DNA of 14,127 bases, taken from positions 1 through 14,127 of the forward strand of contig JAGYMT010000012.1 of NCBI GenBank assembly GCA_018400335.1, given 5' to 3'. Under the pieces are notes generated by a model. That model had not been told where the DNA came from. It made no database searches and saw only the letters and a program-made list of their open reading frames with translations. A program made the translations under genes and the position numbers. Shown here piece by piece: positions 6,104 through 13,258 of this stretch; position 1 is the stretch's first letter; each line of letters opens with the position of its first letter. This DNA comes from Kiritimatiellia bacterium. Its GTDB lineage: Bacteria; Verrucomicrobiota; Kiritimatiellia; JAAZAB01.

Positions 6104-8623
6104 ATGACGGATAGACACGCTCTATGGAAATGGTTGCTTCTAGCCGGACTCACGGCATGGTCGCTTGCCGTGGTTCTTCCGCTCGACAAGAAGGTCAGGC
6201 TCGGTCTGGATCTCCGCGGCGGCACCAGTTTCACGGTGGAGATGGACGAGGCGGAAATCAAAAAGCAGATCCGGGATCAGTCGCCGGACCTGACTGATGC
6301 GCAGATGCCGGGCCAGCTTGCGAAGGCGGTCAAGCGTGCCCAGGAACAATCGCTTGAGATCATCCGAAATCGCGTGGACGCGCTTGGAGTTGCAGAGCCG
6401 ATGATCTATCCGGAGAAGAACAACAGGGTGGTTGTTCAAATCCCCGGACTCAAGGAAGCCGACCGGGATCGCGCGCGGGACCTGATCCAGAGCGCCGCGT
6501 TCCTCGCATTCAGCATGGTTCACGAGAGCAACGACAAGCTGGTTGCGTCGTTATTCGAAAAGGGCCTTGCCCCCCGCGGATTCAGGATCGTTACAGTTGA
6601 TGCTCAGGGACGCAAGCGCAGCCTTTACAGGCGGGATAAGGATATTGTGCCGGACGAGGCGTTCAACCGCGATTTCCGCGAGACCCTCAAGACCTTTCAG
6701 GCGCCGACCGGTTTCCAGTTCATGCCGAAGAGCGAGTTTGTTGACGGCGCCGAGTTCTACGAGCCCTATTTCGTGCGGCAGCGTTACGAAATGCGGGGCG
6801 ACACCATCAAGTCGGCCGGTTACCAGTACGATCAGATGGGCCGCCTGTACGTTAAGCTCGAGTTCGACTCCAAGGGCACCAGGCAGTTCACGAGAATTAC
6901 GAAGGACTACGCGCCCGGCGGCGAACGCAATCCAAGCCCCGATGGGCGCCGCTACATGGCCATAATCCTGGATGGCACCCTTTACTCCGCGCCCTTCATA
7001 AAAACGGCTATATACGGAGGGGAGGCGGTGATAGAGGGCGATTTCACTCTCCAGGAGGCGCAGAATCTGGCCATTGCTTTGAGGGCCGGCTCTTTGCCCG
7101 TCCCCGTCCGGATAGTCGAGTCCCGCAGCGTTGATCCGACGCTCGGCCGGGATTCCATCGAGAGCGGCGTGCGCGCGACGATTTACGCGTGTATTTCAGT
7201 GGTCGTCTTCATGACAGCCTACTATCTTCTCGCGGGCGTGGTGGCGGACATAGGCATGCTGTTCAGTATTCTGCTGCTGCCGCTGGGAATGATGATCGCG
7301 GCGGGCGTAATGAGTATTTTCGCGGGAGATATCACCAGCTCCGGAAAGGGGATGATTATGCCCGTGCTCACGTTGCCCGGCATCGCGGGCATAGCGCTGA
7401 CCATCGGTATGGCTGTTGACGCAAACGTCCTGATCTTCGAGCGCATTCGCGAGGAACAGGCTCTCGGCAAGCGGCTTGGCGCTTCGGTGGATGCCGGCTA
7501 TCACAAGGCGTTTGTGACCATTGTGGATGCCAACCTCACGACCATTATATCGGCCATCATACTCTTCATCTTCGGAACCGGCCCGGTCCGCGGGTTCGGG
7601 GTCACGCTTACCGCGGGCATACTGGTGAGCATGTACACGGCGCTCGTTGTCACGAGGATGATCTTCAATGCCATCACTTCCATCAACCCGAACGCTTCTT
7701 TGAAAATGCTCAGTATACTGAAGTCGGCAAAGGTTGATTTCATCGGGATTCGGAAGGGCGCATTCATATTCTCCATGGCGCTCATCCTGGGGACGTGGGC
7801 CTTCATGTTCGTGCGAGGAGCGTCCGATCCGGGCGCGGTGCTTGGCACCGACTTCACGGGGGGCACGGCGATAACCTTCTCATTAACCGAAAAGCCGGAT
7901 GTTGAGGAGGTGCGCAATGCGCTGAACGCCGCGGGAGTGAGCGATGCGCATATCCAATACCAGAAGGAACTGGACAAGAGTGCCGAGTTCCTGCTGGTCC
8001 GCGTGGCGTTCGATGCCGGTGATAAGGCAAAGGAATCTCTTGCTTCGGCCTTCGACGGCCTGATGGTGCTCAGCGAGGACAGCGTTGGACCCCAGGTTGG
8101 TATGGAGATGACGAAGAGGGCGGCGACCGCGCTGTTGCTGGCGATCCTCGGGATGATCCTCTATATCTCGATCCGTTTCGAGTTCGCCTTCGCGCTCGGC
8201 GCGATCGTAGCGCTGGTACATGATGTGCTGGTCTGTGTCGGAATCTACTGTATGGTGGGAAGGCAGATCAATATGCCCATCCTGGCGGCGCTTCTCGCCA
8301 TCATCGGTTACTCGGTGAACGACACGATCGTCATCTTCGACAGGATAAGAGAAAACACGCAGCGCTACAGGGACAAGTCCTTCGTCGAGCTGTGCAACTT
8401 GAGCATTAACGAAACGTTGAGCAGGACGATCCTCACGAGCATGACCACTTTTCTCGCGGTCATGCTCCTGTTCATATTCGGGGGCGGCGCTATCAACGAT
8501 TTCGCGCTCGTGTTCGTGATAGGCGTGATAATAGGCACCTATTCGACTATCTTTATCGCGACTCCCACCGTGTTGCTGCTCCGGCACAAGAAACCGGCGC
8601 CGACGGGAGCGCCTAAACGTTGA
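6104..8623 (+). CDS. secDF: Fused protein-export membrane protein SecDF
   Basis: SecD and SecF are joined in one 839-aa protein. They use the proton gradient to help pull exported proteins through SecYEG from the periplasmic side. The SecD half has membrane segment 1 at about residues 5-26, the D1 motif LGLDLRGGTSF (33-43), the large periplasmic domain, a membrane bundle from about 358 on, and the key Asp 439 in MAVDANVLIFERIREE. The SecF half has its first helix at about 552-570, GTDFTGGTAITFS with Asp 583, VGPQVGMEMTKRA, and Asp 740 in SVNDTIVIFDRIREN. The periplasmic part of SecD holds a charged segment (about residues 150-240, around RKRSLYRRDKDIVPDEAFN) that looks longer than usual. ATG 6104 is chosen because AAGGAG at 6091-6096 precedes it; upstream codons overlap yajC. 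Its TGA overlaps the recJ start. Confidence 0.96.
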   Translation: MTDRHALWKWLLLAGLTAWSLAVVLPLDKKVRLGLDLRGGTSFTVEMDEAEIKKQIRDQSPDLTDAQMPGQLAKAVKRAQEQSLEIIRNRVDALGVAEPMIYPEKNNRVVVQIPGLKEADRDRARDLIQSAAFLAFSMVHESNDKLVASLFEKGLAPRGFRIVTVDAQGRKRSLYRRDKDIVPDEAFNRDFRETLKTFQAPTGFQFMPKSEFVDGAEFYEPYFVRQRYEMRGDTIKSAGYQYDQMGRLYVKLEFDSKGTRQFTRITKDYAPGGERNPSPDGRRYMAIILDGTLYSAPFIKTAIYGGEAVIEGDFTLQEAQNLAIALRAGSLPVPVRIVESRSVDPTLGRDSIESGVRATIYACISVVVFMTAYYLLAGVVADIGMLFSILLLPLGMMIAAGVMSIFAGDITSSGKGMIMPVLTLPGIAGIALTIGMAVDANVLIFERIREEQALGKRLGASVDAGYHKAFVTIVDANLTTIISAIILFIFGTGPVRGFGVTLTAGILVSMYTALVVTRMIFNAITSINPNASLKMLSILKSAKVDFIGIRKGAFIFSMALILGTWAFMFVRGASDPGAVLGTDFTGGTAITFSLTEKPDVEEVRNALNAAGVSDAHIQYQKELDKSAEFLLVRVAFDAGDKAKESLASAFDGLMVLSEDSVGPQVGMEMTKRAATALLLAILGMILYISIRFEFAFALGAIVALVHDVLVCVGIYCMVGRQINMPILAALLAIIGYSVNDTIVIFDRIRENTQRYRDKSFVELCNLSINETLSRTILTSMTTFLAVMLLFIFGGGAINDFALVFVIGVIIGTYSTIFIATPTVLLLRHKKPAPTGAPKR

Positions 8624-10329
8624 AGGTTTGGACAACCGTCGAATCGGACGATGCTCTTGCCGCGGAAACCGCGCGGCGGTTCGGTCTGCACCTTGCCGCC
8701 GCGAGGGCGCTCTGCGCTCTGGACATCGGAACGGCCGACGACGTTGGACGCTTTCTGAATCCGCGCCTCGCGGATCTTGACGACCCTTTTCTGCTGTCCT
8801 CCGTTGAGCCGGCCGCCAGCCGGATATGGCGGGCCATCGAGGATGGCGAGACCATCGCCGTTTTCGGCGACTATGACGTTGACGGTATAACCAGCGCAGG
8901 CTTGCTGTCAACGGTGTTGGGCAGGCTCGGCGCCGGGCACGTGCCCATCTTCCTTCCGAGCCGAGAGGCCGACGGCTACGGGCTGACTCTGGAAGCCCTC
9001 AATAAGTGCGTCGCCGCCTGCCACCCGCGGCTTCTTGTCACTGTTGACTGCGGAACGAACGCCGATGAAGCTGTTGTCGCCGCCGCCGCCATGGGGATTG
9101 ACGTGGTGATAACGGATCATCACGAGTCCGCGGGACCACCCTGCCCGGCATTTGCCGTTGTGAACCCCAAGCTAGGCGATGACGCATCAATGAAGGCGCT
9201 GGCCGGGGTGGGTGTGGTGTTCAAGCTCTGTCACGCCCTCGTGAAGATGGGGCGGGACAGGAACGAATCCAGCGCAGACGATGCCGATCTCCGGGATTAC
9301 CTGGGATGGGTCGCGCTCGGAACCGTCGCGGACATTGTGCCGCTGCTCGGAGAGAACAGGACGCTGGTGAGCAATGGCCTCTCGCGCTTCGCGCGGAACT
9401 GCACGGCGGGCCTGCGCGAGCTGTGCGAGATAGCCGGCATCACGGGAGAGCTGAGCACGTTTCATATCGGCTACCTGCTCGCGCCGAGGCTCAACGCGGC
9501 CGGGCGCGTTGGGTCGCCGGAGTCCGCGCTCGAACTCCTGCTCACCGAAGATCCTTCGCGCGCAAGGGAACTGGCCATCCAGCTTGATGCCGCGAACCGC
9601 GAGCGGCAGGTGATCGAGAGAGCCATACAGCGGGATGCCGAAGCAGAGATAAGGAGATGGTTCGATCCGACGGAACACTTCGGCATTGTCGTCGGCAGGG
9701 AGGGCTGGCATCCGGGTGTGATCGGTATAGTCGCGTCGCGCCTGGCGTCCGTGTTTTCGCGTCCGGTGGTGGTCGTGGCGCTGGATAAAAACGGGGGCGG
9801 ACGCGGTTCTTCGCGCAGTATTGAAGGATACCATCTTTTAAAGGGACTTGCCGAGTGCCGTGAACACCTGGCCGCTTTCGGCGGCCATGAAATGGCGGCC
9901 GGGCTCGAGGTGAAGCCAGGCGCCCTTGATCTCTTTAAGACGGCGTTCAACGATGCGGCGGCGCGCGATTTGAGCGGCCGCGACCTCCGCCCCGTCCTGC
10001 GCATCAGCGCCTGGATCGAACTGGGCGAGGCTGATAAGGTTCTTCTGGCATCCCTCTCCCGCATGGGTCCCTTCGGAATGAGCAACCCTGAACCGATTTT
10101 CGCGGTCCGCGGCGTATCCGTAAAAGACGCCAAACCGGTTGCCAATAAGCACCTTCGTTTGACGTTCAAATCGGGCAGGGCGGAACGCCGCGGGATATGG
10201 TTCAAAATGGCCGGGCGCAAGCTGCCGGAAGGGACGGTTGACGCCGCGTTTCGGATCATGCCGTCACGCTATGCGGGGAAAACCGGACTGGAATTCCACA
10301 TCGTTGATATTAGAGGCGCTGACTGCTAG
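8620..10329 (+). CDS. recJ: Single-stranded-DNA-specific 5'-3' exonuclease RecJ
   Basis: RecJ (569 aa, about the E. coli length) degrades single-stranded DNA 5' to 3' in RecF-pathway recombination, mismatch repair and base excision repair. The DHH-family motifs are all present: GDYDVDG at residues 83-89, VDCGTN at 142-147 (Asp 143), the DHHE motif at 166-169, GTVADIVPL with Asp 238, and the DHHA1 motif GGGRGSSRS at 392-400 followed by FGGHEMAAGLEV. A C-terminal OB-fold domain ends the protein. The start is a TTG whose last two bases are the first two of the secDF stop TGA, a 4-bp overlap; GGGAG at 8604-8608 is a plausible ribosome binding site. No downstream ATG would preserve the expected N-terminus. 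RecJ and RecR act in the same repair pathway and lie in neighbouring transcription units here. Confidence 0.96.
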   Translation: MKVWTTVESDDALAAETARRFGLHLAAARALCALDIGTADDVGRFLNPRLADLDDPFLLSSVEPAASRIWRAIEDGETIAVFGDYDVDGITSAGLLSTVLGRLGAGHVPIFLPSREADGYGLTLEALNKCVAACHPRLLVTVDCGTNADEAVVAAAAMGIDVVITDHHESAGPPCPAFAVVNPKLGDDASMKALAGVGVVFKLCHALVKMGRDRNESSADDADLRDYLGWVALGTVADIVPLLGENRTLVSNGLSRFARNCTAGLRELCEIAGITGELSTFHIGYLLAPRLNAAGRVGSPESALELLLTEDPSRARELAIQLDAANRERQVIERAIQRDAEAEIRRWFDPTEHFGIVVGREGWHPGVIGIVASRLASVFSRPVVVVALDKNGGGRGSSRSIEGYHLLKGLAECREHLAAFGGHEMAAGLEVKPGALDLFKTAFNDAAARDLSGRDLRPVLRISAWIELGEADKVLLASLSRMGPFGMSNPEPIFAVRGVSVKDAKPVANKHLRLTFKSGRAERRGIWFKMAGRKLPEGTVDAAFRIMPSRYAGKTGLEFHIVDIRGADC

Positions 10330-10380
10330 TGCCTGAATTACTCCAAAGAACGACATACCATTCTCGATGATTTGGATTTA

Positions 10381-10399
10381 GAGATGAATCTCAAGATTC
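10381..10399. promoter_or_regulatory. Two overlapping short palindromes in the recJ-fic spacer
   Basis: GAGAT-GA-ATCTC (10381-10392) and GAATCT-CA-AGATTC (10386-10399) share bases, so they cannot both be hairpins at once; both are short-spaced dyads of the kind bound by dimeric regulators. They lie about 85 bases upstream of the fic promoter. Their function is unknown and chance is possible in this AT-rich spacer. Confidence 0.3.
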
Positions 10400-10465
10400 T
10401 TCGTCCCCGTCAATTGCTATTTTCAGGGTTGACCCCGATGCCCCTTTATCCGCGAGCCGTCGTGT

Positions 10466-10502
10466 TGGTAAGCGTTTTTCTTGACTCTTTCGTTGTGGTA
10501 AG
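10466..10502. repeat. Degenerate direct repeat, 30-bp offset, over the fic promoter
   Basis: TGGTAAG occurs at 10466-10472 and again at 10496-10502. The surrounding sequence (10461-10484 versus 10491-10514) agrees at 17 of 24 positions at a constant 30-bp offset. One copy lies upstream of the -35 and the other fills the end of the -35/-10 spacer, so this could be a tandem operator on one DNA face, about three helical turns apart. Confidence 0.4.
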
Positions 10503-10508
10503 TATATT
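10481..10508 (+). promoter_or_regulatory. Sigma70-type promoter for the fic gene
   Basis: TTGACT at 10481-10486 (5 of 6 to consensus) and TATATT at 10503-10508 (5 of 6) are separated by 16 bases in an AT-rich region. A start site near 10515 would leave a leader of about 27 bases that carries the strong GGAGG at 10531-10535. This suggests fic is transcribed independently of recJ. Confidence 0.65.
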
Positions 10509-10541
10509 TTCTGATTTGTAATCATTTTTCGGAGGAAAGCC

Positions 10542-12083
10542 ATGAACAAAAGCAGAAGAAAGGATTTATCAAATAGGCCGACTGGCTATGCCGCTCTGAT
10601 AGAGCGGTTCGGCTTGGACGTGATCCCGAACTGGCACGGGTCCATGATCTCGGTCGGCAGCAGCCACAAAGTCGAATCGAGCGCAGGACTTGTTGCGGAG
10701 GTGTATCCCGCGAAGTACTGGCCGGGAGATAAGTTGGGAGATCACCTTGAGTTCGCACTAAAGTACGACGGCACGAATCTCGCCATCCTTGCCAGACTTT
10801 TTCAGGTCATTGGAATGGAGGATGTCCTTGCCTACGTTAAGTCGAGGCCGATTGGAAAGTACGCCCGCCGGTTGTGGTTTTTGTACGAGTTGTTGACCGG
10901 CAGACTGCTGCCCATGGACGACTTGACAAAAGGAAATTACGCCGACCTGCTTGAGCCTGATGAGTATTACACGAACCGGGGGGGGCGTCCAATCCGCCGC
11001 CAGCGGATCAACGACAACCTTCTTGGCGATGCTTGCTTCTGTCCGACGGTTCGGCGGACCGATGTGCTGCGCGAGTTTGAGAGAGCTGACCTGCCCGCGC
11101 GATGCCAAGAGATCGTGTCGCGTTACTCGCCGCAGCTGCTGAAGCGGGCCATGAGCTATCTTTACACGAAGGAGACGAAGTCATCCTTCGAGATCGAGCA
11201 AATCAAGCCCAGCTCCACCCGGACAGAACGGTTCATTACTCTGCTTCAACTGGCAGAGAACGAGGACTTCTGCGAAAAGAGCCGGTTGTTGGACTTACAG
11301 AACCGTATCGTCGATCCGCGTTTTCGGGATACCGAATATCGAACCGATCAGAACTACATCGGCGAAACTATCGGGCCGCAGAAGGAGAAAGTTCATTTTA
11401 TCTGCCCCAAACCCGGAGATCTGGACGGGATGATGAAAGGCATCGTTGCAGCCCACAAGCGGATGGACACTGGCGATGTGTCCGCCGTGGTCCATGCCGC
11501 CACAGTGGCCTATGGGTTTGTCTTTCTGCACCCGTTTGAGGATGGGAACGGCCGCATTCACCGGTTCTTGATTCACAACATCCTTGCTCGGCGCAAGTTC
11601 ACCCCATCAGGCTTCATCTTCCCCGTGTCCGCGGCCATGTTGAGGAGCCTTGCCGACTACGACGGGTCGTTGGAATCGTTCTCCCGTCCGCTCATGTCAC
11701 TCGTGAAGTACTCTATGGATGAGCAAGGCCGGATGACCGTCCGGAACGACACCGCCAACTGGTACAGATTTATCGATATGACACCACAGGCGGAAGCCCT
11801 GTTTCGGTTTGTCGAGCAGACCATTGATACCGAACTCGCGGAAGAATTGGCATTCCTGGCAAACTACGATCAGACCAAGAAGACCATCCAGGAGATAGTG
11901 GACATGCCGGACCGCAAAATAGATCTCTTCATCCAGGCGTGTTTGCAGAACAATGGCCGGCTCTCCGCGCGAAAACGCGCCAGCCAATTCGACGTTCTGT
12001 CGGACGAGGAAGTGACACGCATGGAGGATGCCGTTCGATCCGCCTATGGCTGTGGTGAAAAGAGAGACAACACGTTCAAGTGA
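10542..12083 (+). CDS. Fic family protein (predicted AMP-transferase)
   Basis: A 513-aa Fic-domain enzyme, expected to move AMP (or another nucleotide) from ATP to a hydroxyl side chain of a target protein; targets are unknown. The catalytic motif HPFEDGNGRIHR occupies residues 330-341 with the catalytic His 330. The preceding DAVVHAA/YGFVFL helix and the flap are typical. The segment TKETKSSFEIEQIKPS has the [ST]xxxE pattern of the autoinhibitory helix (S215 to E219), with Gln where Gly/Asn is common. The long N-terminal region (about 1-200) and C-terminal region (about 430-505, with KKTIQEIVDMP and GRLSARKRASQFD) resemble a widespread ~500-aa Fic subfamily found across distant phyla, as I recall it. 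GGAGG at 10531-10535 supports the start. By eye the gene is less GC-rich than recJ or secDF and has its own promoter, suggesting acquisition. No separate antitoxin gene is seen. Confidence 0.92.
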   Translation: MNKSRRKDLSNRPTGYAALIERFGLDVIPNWHGSMISVGSSHKVESSAGLVAEVYPAKYWPGDKLGDHLEFALKYDGTNLAILARLFQVIGMEDVLAYVKSRPIGKYARRLWFLYELLTGRLLPMDDLTKGNYADLLEPDEYYTNRGGRPIRRQRINDNLLGDACFCPTVRRTDVLREFERADLPARCQEIVSRYSPQLLKRAMSYLYTKETKSSFEIEQIKPSSTRTERFITLLQLAENEDFCEKSRLLDLQNRIVDPRFRDTEYRTDQNYIGETIGPQKEKVHFICPKPGDLDGMMKGIVAAHKRMDTGDVSAVVHAATVAYGFVFLHPFEDGNGRIHRFLIHNILARRKFTPSGFIFPVSAAMLRSLADYDGSLESFSRPLMSLVKYSMDEQGRMTVRNDTANWYRFIDMTPQAEALFRFVEQTIDTELAEELAFLANYDQTKKTIQEIVDMPDRKIDLFIQACLQNNGRLSARKRASQFDVLSDEEVTRMEDAVRSAYGCGEKRDNTFK

Positions 12084-12153
12084 GCCGGCTGTAACTTCCT
12101 CAGAAGCGATCAGGTCATGATGAAAAATATCTGGATACGAGACGGCTTTCCGA

Positions 12154-12164
12154 TACAATATAAT
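12154..12164 (+). promoter_or_regulatory. Possible -10 region before the sugar kinase operon
   Basis: TACAAT (12154-12159) runs directly into a perfect TATAAT (12159-12164) in the 149-bp spacer after fic. No good -35 hexamer stands 16-18 bases upstream of either, so this is weak support for a promoter of the kinase-uridylyltransferase operon. The leader would be about 60 bases and lacks a clear ribosome binding site before ATG 12233. Confidence 0.35.
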
Positions 12165-12232
12165 TAGATAGTGATGAAGGGCAGGGGGGGTGCTTGTTCA
12201 ACCCTTTTGACAATTGATAGCAAATTAGCATT

Positions 12233-13258
12233 ATGATAATCAAGAGCAAGGCTTATCCGCGCGCGGGGCTCGTGGGGAACCCGTCCGACGGCTATTTCGG
12301 CAAGACGATTTCGTTCGTGTTCGCCAATTTCTGCGCGGAGGTGACTCTCTATGAAACACCGAATCTGGAGATACTGCCGGCCACGCGCGACCACTCTCGG
12401 TTCAGGAGCATGGTAGGGCTTGTAGATGATGTGCGGCTTTTCGGCTACTACGGAGGCGTCCGGCTTCTCAAGGCGACGGTGAAGAGGTTTCACGATTATT
12501 GTGCGGAGAACCACATTGTCCTCGATGACCGCAATTTCACCATTGTCTATCGCAGCGACATACCCACGCGCGTGGGGCTCGCAGGATCGAGCGCAATTAT
12601 CACCGCGTGCATCAGGGCCCTGATGTCATTCTACGGGGTGAGCATTCCGATGCCGATCCAGGCGAATGTGATATTGTCGGTCGAAGAGCATGAGCTGGGC
12701 ATTTCCGCCGGACTCCAGGACCGCGTGGCCCAGGTTTTTGAAGGGCTTGTCTACATGGATTTCAATAAGTCCGTGATGGAGAGACAGGGATACGGAGACT
12801 ACGAACCGGTCGACGAAACAAGACTGCCCCCTATTTATATTGCCTATCGCGACGATCTGGCGGAGGGCTCAGAGGTTTTCCACAACGATTTGCGCGGCAG
12901 GTTCAACCGCGGGGACAAGGATGTTGTTGCCGCCGTTGAATTCTGGGCGGGGCTCGCCGAGCAGGTTCGCGATTGTCTGTTGCCCGACGGCGACACGAGC
13001 GCTCTGCCGGGTCTGCTCAACGCCAATTTCGATATGCGCCGCAGGCTCTGCGGGATCAGCGCCGACAATATCGCCATGGTCGAAACCGCCCGTTCAGCAG
13101 GGGCGAGCGCCAAGTTTTCCGGGTCCGGCGGGGCAATCGTGGGTACATACGAAGATGACGCTATGTTCGGCAGACTCGTCGAGGCGCTGGGCGCCATCAA
13201 CGTGAAGGTCCTTCGACCGATAATGAAACGACAGGAGAAGTTCATCCATGATTCATAA
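12233..13258 (+). CDS. GHMP sugar kinase, glucuronokinase-like
   Basis: A 341-aa small-molecule kinase of the GHMP superfamily that would phosphorylate a sugar at C1. The three family motifs are present: the N-terminal substrate region with AYPRAGLVGNPSDGYFG (residues 7-23), the ATP loop PTRVGLAGSSA (111-121), and the C-terminal KFSGSGGAIVG (294-304). Asp 163 in GLQDR is the likely catalytic base. The N-terminus closely resembles plant glucuronokinase (AYxRxGLxGNPSDxYFG), which makes glucuronate 1-phosphate, and the next gene encodes a uridylyltransferase, the expected following step. Alternatives are heptose, arabinose or galactose kinases; the substrate is inferred. No clear ribosome binding site precedes the ATG, but starting later would delete motif 1. 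The stop lies 11 bases inside the next gene. Confidence 0.8.
   Translation: MIIKSKAYPRAGLVGNPSDGYFGKTISFVFANFCAEVTLYETPNLEILPATRDHSRFRSMVGLVDDVRLFGYYGGVRLLKATVKRFHDYCAENHIVLDDRNFTIVYRSDIPTRVGLAGSSAIITACIRALMSFYGVSIPMPIQANVILSVEEHELGISAGLQDRVAQVFEGLVYMDFNKSVMERQGYGDYEPVDETRLPPIYIAYRDDLAEGSEVFHNDLRGRFNRGDKDVVAAVEFWAGLAEQVRDCLLPDGDTSALPGLLNANFDMRRRLCGISADNIAMVETARSAGASAKFSGSGGAIVGTYEDDAMFGRLVEALGAINVKVLRPIMKRQEKFIHDS

Noticed and set aside
7883..8911. Long minus-strand open frame (342 codons) opposite secDF/recJ
   Set aside because: It lies opposite two well-defined genes, is rich in Arg, Gln and His as expected from antisense reading of GC-rich DNA, and shows no recognisable domain.
9187..9834. 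Minus-strand open frame opposite recJ
   Set aside because: It is antisense to conserved RecJ motifs, with no family resemblance and no supporting promoter or RBS.
12188..12207. Terminator GGGT...ACCC-TTTT between fic and the kinase
   Set aside because: The stem has only four pairs around an 8-9-base loop and is too weak to call.
12207..12240. Promoter with a perfect TTGACA just before the sugar kinase
   Set aside because: A -10 at proper spacing would overlap the ATG at 12233 and place the start of transcription downstream of it, removing the first kinase codons.
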